A stretch of DNA of 64,000 nt from assembly GCA_963920575.1 (NCBI GenBank), contig OY986965.1, positions 5,473,134-5,537,133 on the forward strand. The letters run 5' to 3'. A program made the translations under genes and the position numbers. The stretch comes from Narthecium ossifragum. Taxonomy: Eukaryota > Streptophyta > Magnoliopsida > Dioscoreales > Nartheciaceae. Shown piece after piece: positions 21,630 to 32,054 of the stretch. The stretch's first letter is position 1. Each line of letters starts with the position of its first letter. A model generated the notes under the pieces. That model saw only the letters and a program-made list of their open reading frames with translations. It ran no database searches and was not told where the DNA came from.

Positions 21630-21947
21630 TTATCTGGAATTGGGCACAGCATCCACCGCCCGCCGGAACTGCTCGACGTCGCACGGGATCCTCAGGATCC
21701 CATCCTGACAGTACCCAAACTCCTCAGCGGCCATGTCGAGCAACGCCGCCACGGACGGGTCCTTGAAGAGCCTCACATGCACCAGAAACCTCGCCGGATC
21801 TTCATCGTCAGTCCCCACCAGCACCGGAACATGCCCAGCTCGCCGTGCTCTCCGGCCATCCACGCCGCCGCAGTACTCCTCCCGTCCGCCAACCAGATGC
21901 TCAAGCATCTCGCCGTGCTCCACCTCTTTCCTCCTGATCCAATGCAT
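21630..21947 (-). CDS. SAUR family small auxin-up RNA protein (copy A)
   Basis: SAUR proteins are short, intronless auxin-response products. Several inhibit PP2C.D phosphatases and so promote plasma-membrane proton pumping and cell expansion. The 105-residue product shows the core SAUR domain: GHVPVLVG, then ARFLVHVRLF, AALLDMAAEEFGY and GILRIPCDVEQFRRAV near the C-terminus. An upstream in-frame extension to 22100 exists, but I chose the ATG at 21947 (MHWIRRKEVEHG) because it aligns with the start of the second SAUR copy (MRYREQDEMWEHL), and the extension has no SAUR character. No introns. A solo LTR begins 326 bp upstream of the start codon. The paralogous copy is at 46687-46989 and its mirror is at 42985-43289. 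Confidence 0.9.
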   Translation of the reverse strand: MHWIRRKEVEHGEMLEHLVGGREEYCGGVDGRRARRAGHVPVLVGTDDEDPARFLVHVRLFKDPSVAALLDMAAEEFGYCQDGILRIPCDVEQFRRAVDAVPNSR

Positions 21948-22272
21948 CCTTCTCCTATCTATATCTTGTACACTACCTATAGTATCCTTGTAATGTTGGC
22001 TGTGTTGCAAAACTATAGCCAAACCACTGCTTCTATATACAACACGGATAGGAGTAGCTGATAGAGTTGGACCACGGTTGGTGAAGAGGTGCTTTCCCAA
22101 TTGATTGGTCTTCAGGTCTCCTATCCATCTTTATGGTCACGATGGAAATCAGAGCTAGTTTGAAGAGCAACGTGTCTAAATTATTAAAGTGGCTGCAGAG
22201 AGAGCTTACATATTAGTGTCACGTAAAACTATGAATAAGGTTTTGTATACATAGGCATCAGTAATAAGATAC

Positions 22273-23387
22273 TGTTAGCCATATATATAATCATTTGGGT
22301 GATTAATAAAATTAATGATAATTTTGTAAATATTGTCAATCGGTCAAAAGATACTTCAATATTAATACAGCTGAAGTATTTTGGCCATAACTTTTACATC
22401 AAGTATCCAAAGTGAGCGATTCTTGAACCATTGAAAAGAGGACGAAAAGATCTACAACTTTGCTGTTGAATAGATCTTCAGATTCCAACATTTACTATGT
22501 CAAACCGACAGTCGAAGTGTCAATGGTAAAATAGTAAATAATGGCCAATAATCCAAATGTCATCGTCTAAAAGATGGGCGATGTCCTCGCCCCTTTCTCC
22601 ATTGGCCATATTTTGACTGATTATTTTAATAAGACATCAATGTGTTTCGACCATTTTGGCAATAACTTTCTCATACGATGTCCAAATGAGTTGAGTTTTA
22701 GACCGATGGAAAGATAATTCGAATACCTACAATTTTCATATTCAGAGTTTTATCAAATTTCAAGGTTATCATCAGCCAAATCACAGTGGAAGACAAAAAG
22801 CTCTACCTGATTGTAGTTTCGTAAATAAATGAAGATATCGCCCAGTTATGTATTTCTGACAGTTTCAGAATCAGTTTCTGACAGTTGCATGAAACAGTTC
22901 GGGTGGTTTCAAAGTGGTTATCAGAAGGTCTATAAAAGACCAAGAAGATGAAGAAAAAAGGGTCCCGGCCATCAAAGCAAACCAGCTTTTCTATGTAGCT
23001 TTTTATATTTATCAATGTAGCCCTATTTATCGTAATGAAGCTTTTATTCCTTTTAATTCTTGCAACCAGTCCTTCATTTCTAAGAGTAGTGCTACAATAA
23101 TTTCTTCCATAGGAGTAGTATTACCATAATTTTCTAGGAGTAGTGCTACCATAATTCTATTCATAGGAGTAGATCTATTACTCATAGGAGTAGATTTACC
23201 ATAGATCATCATCTTTCACTTCTCATTTTCCATTTTCCACTTCATCTCCATTTCCTCATCCAATCTCAACAAGCTTCAACACCTATGTTCGTTTTTTAAG
23301 GAGTAGAACTTAACCGCAATCCCATGATTCTTGAATGTTAGATCATTTTAACCCTTTTTTTCCCTTCGTCGATTTTCTGCTCTAACA
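22273..23387 (+). mobile_element. Solo LTR (1115 bp) with GATAC target duplication
   Basis: The element starts TGTTAG and ends CTAACA, a perfect 6 bp inverted terminus. It is flanked on both sides by GATAC (22268-22272 and 23388-23392), the 5 bp duplication expected of LTR retrotransposons. A TATA-like CTATAAAAGAC at about 22930 suggests the plus orientation. Downstream of that, 23080-23205 carries a tandem array built on ATAGGAGTAG. No internal retroelement genes remain, so it is a solo LTR left by LTR-LTR recombination. The family is not identified. Confidence 0.85.
23080..23205. repeat. Tandem array of an ATAGGAGTAG-based unit
   Basis: Five imperfect units of about 25-30 bp carry AGGAGTAG, most followed by a variant of TGCTACCATAATT, inside the solo LTR between its TATA-like box and its 3' end. 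Confidence 0.75.
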
Positions 23388-23392
23388 GATAC

Positions 23393-24873
23393 CGAAGAAT
23401 TGATCACTATCGATGGAGTAGATTTATTCCATTGATAATAAGGTACCGACTCATTAATTTATTTTATCAATAATAAGGTATCAATGATTTAAAATAATTA
23501 GTCGATATCTCACTATTGATTAGACCGACGTTGTACGTACACAAATCAAATAAGCTCTGTTAAAATGTGTTTATGTGTGGAAACAGCCTACCCCAGATAT
23601 GCTTGTCTCGTGACGTACGACATCACCTATATAGAATATATTATATGTGGCCATGCGATACACCTGTGTCGGCTTTTCCTTTCCTCACTATTCTCGTCCG
23701 ACTCGACCCTTCCTCGTAGATCTTGTGGGATCAGTTTTTCAAAGGGTCAAACAGCTGCAAAGTTTGAATTGTGTAAGTGGGGGGTTCTGAAATCGACTTG
23801 AGAGTAAATATATCATTGTTTATTAGTTGCATGTATGCCATTTGTAGGATTCATCACGAGGGAATAATAAGTAGCTGTCTCAATTGCAGAAATTAAGAAG
23901 GAGCCATTTTTTGCATGCAAATTGTTGAAGCCATCCACAGTAGTAGTTTCTGCTTGTGATCTTCATCTACGTCCTTCTCAACTAGTTTAAGTAGGACCAT
24001 CTTAGATAAATTAATTGTTAATATCTCTCCAAAACTAGTAATCCAAAAGTTTCTTGAATATATATATTACACCTCTATGATTGATAACAAGACCACGCAG
24101 CCAGCTTGATCCGGCTTTTATTATTTGTTAGGAATGAAGTCCCTATTTTGATTGCAGATCATCATTTAGAAAGTAGTCTGCTATATATAGAGCTGGTCCA
24201 ATCCGAACTCGGGCAGGATATGGCCGGGTTTTCGCCCAAACAGTAATGTCTAAGTTTATAGGACTGTGTTTGTAATTTGACCTAACCGTTTAGTCTCAAC
24301 TCATCAAATATATATATGAAATCCATATTTATAAATAATCAGAGTTCCCGACATATATATAAGCAAGAACTTCTAACCGAAATGATATCTCATGTGACGA
24401 CAACACAAAATGATCTTATGTGTAAAATAAAAACTAAAATGAATTTAATATCTAAGTTAATTTCTCTTTAATATTACTATGCAACAATTAACCATTGTCA
24501 GACTGGGGAAGGCCAAGGCCAAAGAATACTATGCAAGATAAGGAATATCGTACATAAAATATATTTAACTCGCAGCGATGAAAATTTTCTGTTTCATTCG
24601 ATTTGAATTTCACGTGAAATACCCATTAATAACGTTATAACCAACGTCTGCATGCATGAGATTGCTAGAAAGATGGTTCATGGATTTCTTCGTAGATTCA
24701 TGAAAAAGAAAGAAAAAAAGAGAGATGATTTTTAGATGATAAAAGAAAAGAAGAATGATCATTAGAATCTTATTAGGTGCCAAACACAATTCCTATGAAA
24801 CTAAGCAGTTTCATCACAACAAGCCCATAATTTATAAAGATAAAGGACTTTTGGTCGTGTAGGATCATGATCA
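23393..24873. other. Upstream flank of SAUR copy A, duplicated elsewhere in the window
   Basis: From about 23560 to 24540 this region is paralogous to 37480-38600. Shared landmarks are the CAAAGGGTCAAA block, GAAGCCATCCAC, TCTTCATCTACGTC, AACTAGT, and CAAGACCACGC. At 24089-24098 it has the uninterrupted site into which a LINE has inserted in the paralogue. Bases 23400-23548 hold a remnant of the fold-back family seen at 41833-42092 (shared end GTACACAAATC). I see no gene. Confidence 0.6.
23739..23770. promoter_or_regulatory. Conserved 32 bp block upstream of SAUR copy A
   Basis: A block containing CAAAGGGTCAAACAGC and GCAAAGTTTGAA recurs at 37558-37589 and 43662-43694, and in decayed form near 42264-42289. 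Read toward the SAUR genes it carries TTTGACCC, which includes the W-box core TTGACC. Its conservation above the background of these decayed duplicates suggests a cis-regulatory role, which is inference. Confidence 0.5.
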
Positions 24874-25575
24874 TCAGTTTGCCAGGAGCTTCCGGCCGGA
24901 AGGAGCAGCCTTAGGAGTTGTTGCTGGGGAGTCATCACCATTTTTTCCGTGATAGATCTCGAAGAACTTAGAATCATCGAGCGACAAAGGTGAAGGAGAA
25001 GGTGATCGATCTTTTCCGTGATAGATCTCGAAGAACTTGGAATCATCGAGCGACACAGGTGAAGGAGAAGGTGACCGATCTTTTCCGTGGTAGATCTCGA
25101 AGAACTTGGAATCATCGAGCGACAGAGGTGAAGGAGAAGGTGACTGATCTTTTCCGTGATAGATCTCGAAGAACTTGGAATCATCGAGCGACAGAGGTGA
25201 AGGAGAAGGTGACCGATTTTTTCCGTGATAGATCTCGAAGAACTTGGAATGATCGAGCGACAGAGGTGAAGGAGAAGGTGACCGATCTTTTCCGTGATAG
25301 ATCTCGAAGAACTTGGAATGATCGAGCGACAGAGGTGAAGGAGAAGGTGACTGATCTTTTCCGTGATAAATTTCGAAGAACTTGGAATCATCGAGCGACA
25401 AAGGTGAATAACTTCCATGCTGGATCTCGAAGAACTTGGACTCATCAAGCGGTTGAGGTGAAGAGGAAGGTGACTGATCATTTCCATGGTAGATCTCGAA
25501 AAAGGCGGTAGCCGACACGGCCATAAGGAGGATGATCACCGCAGCAGAGGTGGCGGCGAGCTCTGACTTGGCCAT
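24874..25575 (-). CDS. Secreted repeat protein with nine FFEIYHG-headed repeats, function unknown
   Basis: I do not recognise this family. The 233-residue product starts with a clear signal peptide (MAKSELAATSAAVIILLMAV, then SATA), with a likely cleavage site directly before the first repeat. The remainder is nine repeats headed by FFEIYHG (FFEIQHG in repeat 2). Most are 23 residues long with a spacer of type KDRSPSPSPLSLDDS. Repeat 2 is shortened to 18. The tail is SPATTPKAAPSGRKLLAN. SPSPSP is a typical substrate for proline hydroxylation and arabinogalactan glycosylation. The layout (signal peptide, near-identical units, short basic tail) fits a repetitive cell-wall glycoprotein or a multi-peptide precursor, but no processing evidence exists here. 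The nucleotide repeats are 69 bp and very similar, indicating recent homogenisation. A TATA-like AATATAAGC lies about 75 bp upstream. No intron. Confidence 0.75.
   Translation of the reverse strand: MAKSELAATSAAVIILLMAVSATAFFEIYHGNDQSPSSSPQPLDESKFFEIQHGSYSPLSLDDSKFFEIYHGKDQSPSPSPLSLDHSKFFEIYHGKDRSPSPSPLSLDHSKFFEIYHGKNRSPSPSPLSLDDSKFFEIYHGKDQSPSPSPLSLDDSKFFEIYHGKDRSPSPSPVSLDDSKFFEIYHGKDRSPSPSPLSLDDSKFFEIYHGKNGDDSPATTPKAAPSGRKLLAN
24950..25450. repeat. 69 bp coding tandem repeats
   Basis: The DNA of the FFEIYHG protein is a minisatellite of about seven units of 69 bp, each marked by TAGATCTCGAAGAACTTGGA on the plus strand. Because 69 is a multiple of three, any frame open in one unit is open in all. 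This explains the long overlapping frames on both strands. Confidence 0.9.
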
Positions 25576-26124
25576 GTTGGCTACTGATGATGTTTTTGAG
25601 GTCTCCTTTGTGTTTGGTGAACCTGCCTCTTGTTGGGAGGAGGACGGTTGCTTATATTGGTGCCAGCAGCACTAATTAACCTGATCAGTAACATACGAAA
25701 CGCCTTAATGAAGTAATGCATGAATATATGGCAGGAACGTGTGAGTATTAATTAAGTTCTGTTTCGTTGTAGCTTATTTATCCACTAGGTGGGTCCTCTG
25801 TCACATGGCAGGTTAACCGCTCATTGGGAGACGTGGGGAATGACTAATTAATTATATATATAAATTAGAATTATAACTCATTAATTAATTAATTAACCTT
25901 ATGTATAATAACTAAGTTTATAATCTATTAATTAACGGTATGTATGAATTAGATCAAACTTATAGGTGCATATCCATAACCATTTTCACTCCTTATAAGA
26001 TTCATTAAATACCATTTAATAGTTAGGTTTTGATATGTTTAGGAAGCAGCTTTAATTCGACCAACCTAAGAAACTTTTTGGAAAGTTATTTTGATTAATA
26101 GGCCATTTGACAGTGGTCCATATC
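25576..26124. other. AT-rich intergenic region
   Basis: This is the promoter of the repeat-protein gene near 25600-25700, then very AT-rich sequence with ATTAATTAATTAATTAA near 25880. It ends at the copia target site ATTAA (26125-26129). No gene seen. Confidence 0.6.
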
Positions 26125-26129
26125 ATTAA

Positions 26130-27263
26130 TGTTGGATTTAAGGCTTTGAGAAGGCCCAAAACTCCTAGGGTGATGGAGTGGGCTAAGCCTTATATACATG
26201 TGTGTTGAATCAAATGGGTCTGCTAAAGCCCAGTTAAGAAGAGAGCCATATGAAGCCCATATGAGTGTGTGCAAAAGTTTAGTCCCACATTGCTTGGGAC
26301 AAGAACATTTCTCTAGTTTATATAGAGCCTTGGGCATCTATAGTTTGAAGTGTGTGAGAACTAAAGAGAGGCACACACATGTGCACGCGCGTGTGCCACC
26401 GGCCACCGCCTCCGGCCGGTCGGCCGCCGGACCGGTGTCGGCGACGGTGACGTGTGCGTCCACGTGTACGCCACGCGTGCATTTTTGCCTACGTGGCAGG
26501 TGACTGTTCATCTTCCTGAACAGTCATAATTGGGTTGAGCCACATTAAGTGAGCCATCAATTCACCATAAATGGGCTGAGTCAGTTATGACTCTTGGTCT
26601 ACCCATAATATTGATGACTGGGCAGTTATGGATGAGGTGGCAGCCATGTTCACCTAGGTGACTGTTACTGATGACGTGGCGCCTGTTCAGCTTCTCACTA
26701 AGTAGCAGTTACTGGTGATGTGGCAGAGTGGCAGCCCATGACTGGGCGGTTACTGATGACGTGGCGCTGATGTGGCATCAGTTACTGATGACGTGGTGCT
26801 GACGTGGCGAGTCTCTTCACCTCCCCACTAAGTGGCTGATCAACTAGCCTAACTAGCCTATAAATAGGACCCCATACCATGCATTCTAAGCTTGCTCATG
26901 CATACACTCCTCACCACACCACTTGCATAATAGAGGGTCCTGATTGAGAGTACCATACCATCTTAGAGCTCGAAGGGCGATCGGACGGGCGGCTTCCGTC
27001 CAATCGCGGTGGATCGTTGTACCCTGGGAGCTTTTTGCCTGAAGAACCAGAAGCAAGGGGTGGTGGGCAAATATAGCTTAAGGGCACAGTGTGGCATACT
27101 AGCCTCGATCTAGCGGCGTTTCTTCGTCGGATTCATATTCCTTCTCTTTCATTCCTTTTCCGGATTAACGGTACGTGTAGTTTTGTTTTTGTTAAAAACC
27201 GATTGTAAATGATTATTTGTTATCTTAGTAAAAGCAATAATCCTAGTTCTTTTATTTCCAACA
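26130..27263 (+). repeat. 5' LTR of the copia element
   Basis: 1134 bp, TGTTGG to CCAACA. It has a TATA box CTATAAATAG at 26858-26867. A CG-rich segment (26385-26460) is longer than in the 3' LTR. Four TGACGTGG motifs lie in 26672-26808, just upstream of the TATA box. Transcription should start near 26890-26900. Confidence 0.9.
26672..26808 (+). promoter_or_regulatory. Cluster of TGACGTGG motifs in the copia LTR
   Basis: Exact TGACGTGG occurs at 26672, 26757, 26789 and 26800, with TGATGTGGC variants at 26716 and 26768. TGACGTGG combines an as-1-type TGACG half site with an ACGT core and is a known target of plant bZIP factors. The units share GTTACTGATGACGTGGC and probably arose by internal duplication. 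Confidence 0.6.
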
Positions 27264-27430
27264 ATCTTAAGCTATATTATTTTTTCGGTTTTACCGTATT
27301 TTTCGGATCCACTTCTCCTACGGATCCTTTTCTGATTTTCTTTTTCTTTTTGAGAGGAAGTTTCACTTCTTATAAGAACTCTAAAGAACACAAGAACTGA
27401 ACCACTTTTGTGGTTGGACTGCTTTTGCAG
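27264..27430 (+). other. Copia leader between the 5' LTR and the gag-pol start
   Basis: 167 bp, T-rich. It starts ATCTTAAG rather than with a TGG-type primer site. A 3' splice-like TTTTGCAG lies immediately before the ATG at 27431. An in-frame start at 27410 is not ATG, so the methionine of MASGAGAEPV is preferred. Confidence 0.6.
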
Positions 27431-30400
27431 ATGGCTTCAGGAGCAGGTGCTGAACCTGTGATCCCTCCTCGTTCGGAGGAAGTGCTGATAGGCAATTCAC
27501 CTGTAGTGGAAATGGCTAGCATGCCGATCGGGCAGCTAGAGAGGCCTGAGAAGTTTAAGGGGCTCAATTTCAAGCAGTGGCAGCAGAAAATGCTGTTCTA
27601 CTTGACCACCCTTAAACTGGTCAGGTATCTCACTGAGGATGAGCCTGTTCTTACTGAAGAACAGAAGAATGCTCATATCGTGGCTGCAGTTCAGGCTTGG
27701 GGTCATTCTGACTTTCTATGCCGGAACTATATCCTGAACGGCTTGGATGACAAGCTCTACAACGTGTACTTTCTCAAAAGAACCGCAAGGGAACTTTGGG
27801 AAGCCTTGGACAATAAGTATAAGGTGGATGACGCCGGCGCAAAGAAATTTGTTGTCGGTCGATTCCTTGAGTACAAGATGATAGATAGTAGAAGCGTTGT
27901 CGAACAAGTTGAGGAACTTCAGCTCATCTACCATGACATGAATGCTGAAGCTATGATTCTGAATGAACCTGTCCAAGTGGCGGCAATGATAGAGAAACTG
28001 CCGTCTTCTTGGAATGACTTCAAGAACTACCTAAAGCACAAACGAAAGGAGATGAGTCTTGAAGATCTCGTTCGGAGGCTGAAGATCGAGCAGGATAATC
28101 GCAAGACCGATAAGAACAGCGGTCTAGGCATTTATTCTAAGTCCAACTTTGTGGAAAATGCCAGCGGTTTGAAAGACAAGAAGCGCAAGCGCTTCGATGA
28201 AGGCATTAAGGGAGGTAATGGGTCTCAGAAATTCAAGGGCGAGTGTTTTGTCTGCGGGAAGGCAGGACATCAGGCCAAGGATTGTCGCAACCGCCCAAGT
28301 GCTCATGGGAAAAAGAAGCCAGCTCCCAAGAGGAAGAGGACAGAAGCCAACATAGCTGAAGGTCTCAGTGCAGAGATGGATGACTTGCAACTGGTTGCAG
28401 TTGTCTCAGAGGTGAACCTGATCGGGAGCAACCCGAAGGAATGGTGGGTCGACACTGGCGCTACCCGCCACATCTGCTCCAATAGATGGATGTTCGACAC
28501 CTATCAGGTAGTTGATGGAGAACGCTGCTACATGGGAAACTCTGCAACCTCCAAGGTGGAAGGTAAAGGGACTGTGAAGTTGAAGATGACGTCTGGGAAG
28601 GAGCTGACCCTGACAGAAGTCCTTCATGTGCCAGAGATACGCAAGAATCTGATCTCAGGTTCTGTGATGAGTAAGAAGGGCTTCAGGCTGGTCTTCGAGT
28701 CTGATAAGGTCATTCTGGCCAAGAATGGCATGTACATTGGAAAGGGCTACATGACTGAGGGATTGTTTAAAATGAATGTAATGACTGTAATCCCCAAGGT
28801 CAAGACTACTGAAGCCTTAAAGGCTAGTGCATCTACTGTACTCAATGTTGCCCAAGAGGCTAATAAAGAGAAGCTTGCTTATGTGATTGAGTCATTTAAT
28901 TTATGGCATGGGAGATTAGGACATGTGAATAAAAATTCCATGAAAAGATTAATATCTTTAAATCTTCTTCCTAAATTCACAATTGATAACGAACACAAAT
29001 GCGAGGTTTGTGTAGAAGCCAAATTAGCCAAGACTTCGTTTCAATCAATTGAACGGAGCACTGAACCTTTAGGTTTAGTACATACAGATGTTTGTGATCT
29101 GAAAATCGTACAAACTAGAGGTGATAAGAGGTATTTTATTACCTTTATCGATGATTGTACAAGATACTACTACGTCTATTTAATGAGAAGTAAAGATGAA
29201 GCAGTAGAGATGTTCACTCATTATAAGAATGAAGTGGAGAATCAACTCGGTAAAAAGATAAATATGCTGAGAAGTGATAGGGGAGGTGAGTATGAGTCAC
29301 CTTTTGCCCAAATATGTGCCGAGAATGGCATTATTTATCAAACCACAGCTCCTTATTCTCCAGAACAAAATGAAATAGCAGAACGTAAGAATAGGACGCT
29401 GAAGGAAATGATGAATGCCATGTTTATAAGTTCAAACTTACCCCATAACATGTGGGGGGAAGCGATACTTACGGCAAATCATTTGTTGAACAGACTACCG
29501 CACAAAAGGCTAGATAAGACGCCTTATGAACTATGGAAAGGTCGTGCGCCTAGTTATAAGTTCTTAAGGGTTTGGGGATGTCTAGCAAAGGTACCAATTC
29601 CAGTTCCTAAACGAACTAGAATAGGACCAAAGACGGTAGACTGTGTGTTCATTGGATATGCACAGGATAGTAGTGCTTACCGATTTCTGGTTAATAAATC
29701 AGATAATCCTGAAGTGCATGTGAACACTGTATTAGAGGCTAGGGATGCCTCATTCTTCGAAAACGTGTTCCCTTACAAGTCATTTTCTACATCAGAGGTT
29801 AGTGAGAGAGCTTATGAGAACACTGGGGAAGAAGGATTTCAAGGGACCTCAATTCATGAAGAGGATGAGGAACCTAGACGGAGTAAGAGGGTGAGGAAAG
29901 AAACTTCCTTCGGCCCAGACTTTCTAACATATTTGTTAGAAAATGACCCTCAGACATTCAAGGAGGCAATGTCAGTTCCAGACGCTCCTTCATGGAAGGA
30001 AGCAGTGAATAGTGAAATTGATTCCATCATGCAGAATCATACTTGAGAATTGGTTGATTTACCACCAGGTTGTAAACCTTTGGGTTACAAGTGGGTTTTC
30101 AAAAAGAAAATGAAAGCCGATGGAACGGTTGACAAATACAAGGCAAGGCTTGTTGTCAAGGGTTTCAAACAAACTGAAGGGGTGGACTATTTTGACACCT
30201 ATTCTCCAGTCACTAGGAAAACGTCAATCAGATTAATTATCGCCCTTGCGGCTTTAAACAATCTGGATATACATCAAATGGATGTAAAGACAGTTTTCCT
30301 AAACGGTGATCTGGAAGAAGAAATTTACATGGAATAACCTGAGGGGTTTGTGGTTCCTGGGAAAGAAAAGAAAGTCTGCCAACTTGTTAAGTCTTTGTAT

Positions 30401-31486
30401 GGGCTTAAACAAGCACCTAAACAGTGGCATGAAAAGTTTGATCAAGTGATGTTGACAAACGGCTTTCGCATAAATGAGTGTGACAAATGTGTTTACATAA
30501 AAGGTGATAAAAAGGAATGTATAATCCTATGTCTTTATGTAGATGACATGATCATCATTGGTAGCAATGATAATATCATAAAAGCTACTAAGAGCATGTT
30601 GTCACGAAACTTCGATATGAAGGATATGGGTGTAGCTGATGTGATACTTGGTATGAAAATTACCGAGACTTCGAATGGGTATATATTATCCCAAAGTCAC
30701 TATATTAAGAAAATTCTTGATAAATTTGATAAAGGGAGTGATGTTGTAGTCAGGACACCGCTAGATGTCAACTCGCATCTAAAGAAACACCACGGTGAAG
30801 GTGTACAACAAATAGAATATTCCAGGATCATAGGCAGTCTGATGTATATCATGAACTGCACTAGACTGGATATTGCTAACTCAGTAAACAGGCTGAGTAG
30901 ATACACAAGCAATCCAAGTACAGATCACTGGAAGGCAGTTATCAGAGTCCTTAGATATCTAAGATACACAGAAAATTTTGGATTGCGTTATACGAGATAT
31001 CCAGCAGTACTTGAAGGTTATACAGATGCAAACTGGATATCGGACTCCAATGACACAAAATCCACAAGTGGATTTGTCTTTGGAATTGGAGGTGCAGCTG
31101 TGTCTTGGAAATCATCCAAGCAGACTTGTATAGCAAGGTCTACTATGGAAGCTGAGTTCATAGCATTAGATCTAGCTGGGGAAGAAGCGGAATGGCTGCG
31201 TAACTTTCTAGAAGATATTCCTATGTGGCCTAAACCTGTGCCTCCTATCAGTATACACTGTGACAGTCAGTCAGCAATAGGGAGAGCAAAAAGCCACATG
31301 TATAACGGAAAATCTCGACATATACGACGACGACACAATTCAGTGAGGAAATTGTTGTCTACTGGTGTGATATACATCGATTTCGTGAGATCGAAAGAAA
31401 ATATTGCAGATCCACTAACAAAAGGTCTAACAAGAGATCTAGTGGATGTTTCATCGAGGGGAATGGAGTTGAAGCCCATGAAATGA
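27431..31486 (+). pseudogene. Copia gag-pol polyprotein with two in-frame stops
   Basis: One continuous frame of 1352 codons encodes, in order: GAG; a CCHC zinc knuckle (CFVCGKAGHQAKDC, about residue 271); protease with DTGA (about 341); GAG-pre-integrase (NLWHGRLGH); integrase with its D,D,E residues (TDVCDL, LRSDRGGEYE, NEIAERKNR); reverse transcriptase with YVDD (about 1035); and RNase H ([19 protein letters not shown]). The frame is broken by TGA at 30044-30046, between integrase and RT, and by TAA at 30335-30337 inside RT. No frameshift was seen. Intact RT and RNase H cannot be made as one chain, so the copy is non-autonomous. The mirror copy carries the same two stops. Confidence 0.93.
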
Positions 31487-32054
31487 CTATACTCCTCAAT
31501 GGCAACCCAACCTAGATAATCTGGCAGACCCAGATTCTAGGTTCAATGAGACAACCGAATTGTGGGGGCAGTTGCTAAGATCACTCTTACCCATTCCTAT
31601 GATGAGTGAGTGATAAACCTGCATAGTGTAAGGTTAAGCTTATGCTTTCAATGATCCTTATTACTCAATGAGTAAGGGCATGGCAGGATGCTTTTATTAA
31701 GAGATCACCTATATCGAGTGAGAATGGGCCGCTTTTATGAGAACGTTTTAAGGGCTGGTTCTCTAAAGCACTCGAAGAATTCTACCAGGTATGTCCAGGG
31801 CCGAAATGGACACAACAAATGAGCCATCAGTGGTATAAAAAATGTGTTGTGTGAGCACTGTTGTTTTGGTGTACATAAAAGCTGAACAGTTCAAGACATC
31901 GCGTTCACTGTTTAGTAAGTACATCCGATAGTGTTTCACTAAGGATGGTTCAAAGCCGAAAGCTACCTCTCCTGATACAGCAAATTTCTGTGGTACTCTC
32001 AAGTGCATTAGGATCATACAACATTTGATCAGTCATTTGATTCATGTGGGGGAT
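31487..32054 (+). other. Copia post-pol noncoding region and polypurine tract
   Basis: 568 bp without a conserved frame. It ends in ATGTGGGGGAT directly before the 3' LTR, the expected plus-strand primer. A second purine run, GTGGGGGCAG, occurs at 31564-31573. Confidence 0.6.

Noticed and set aside
21948..22100. N-terminal extension of the SAUR A frame to 22100
   Set aside because: The extra 51 residues lack SAUR character, and the second copy starts at the equivalent of 21947.
24801..25487. A 228-codon minus-strand frame overlapping the repeat protein
   Set aside because: Alternative frame of the same minisatellite, without a signal peptide. The 24874-25575 frame has a clear signal peptide and conserved motif.
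24990..25511. A 173-codon plus-strand frame opposite the FFEIYHG gene, with its own repeats
   Set aside because: The 69 bp unit keeps every stop-free frame open, and this frame has no signal peptide, start context or domain. It is a shadow of the repeat array.
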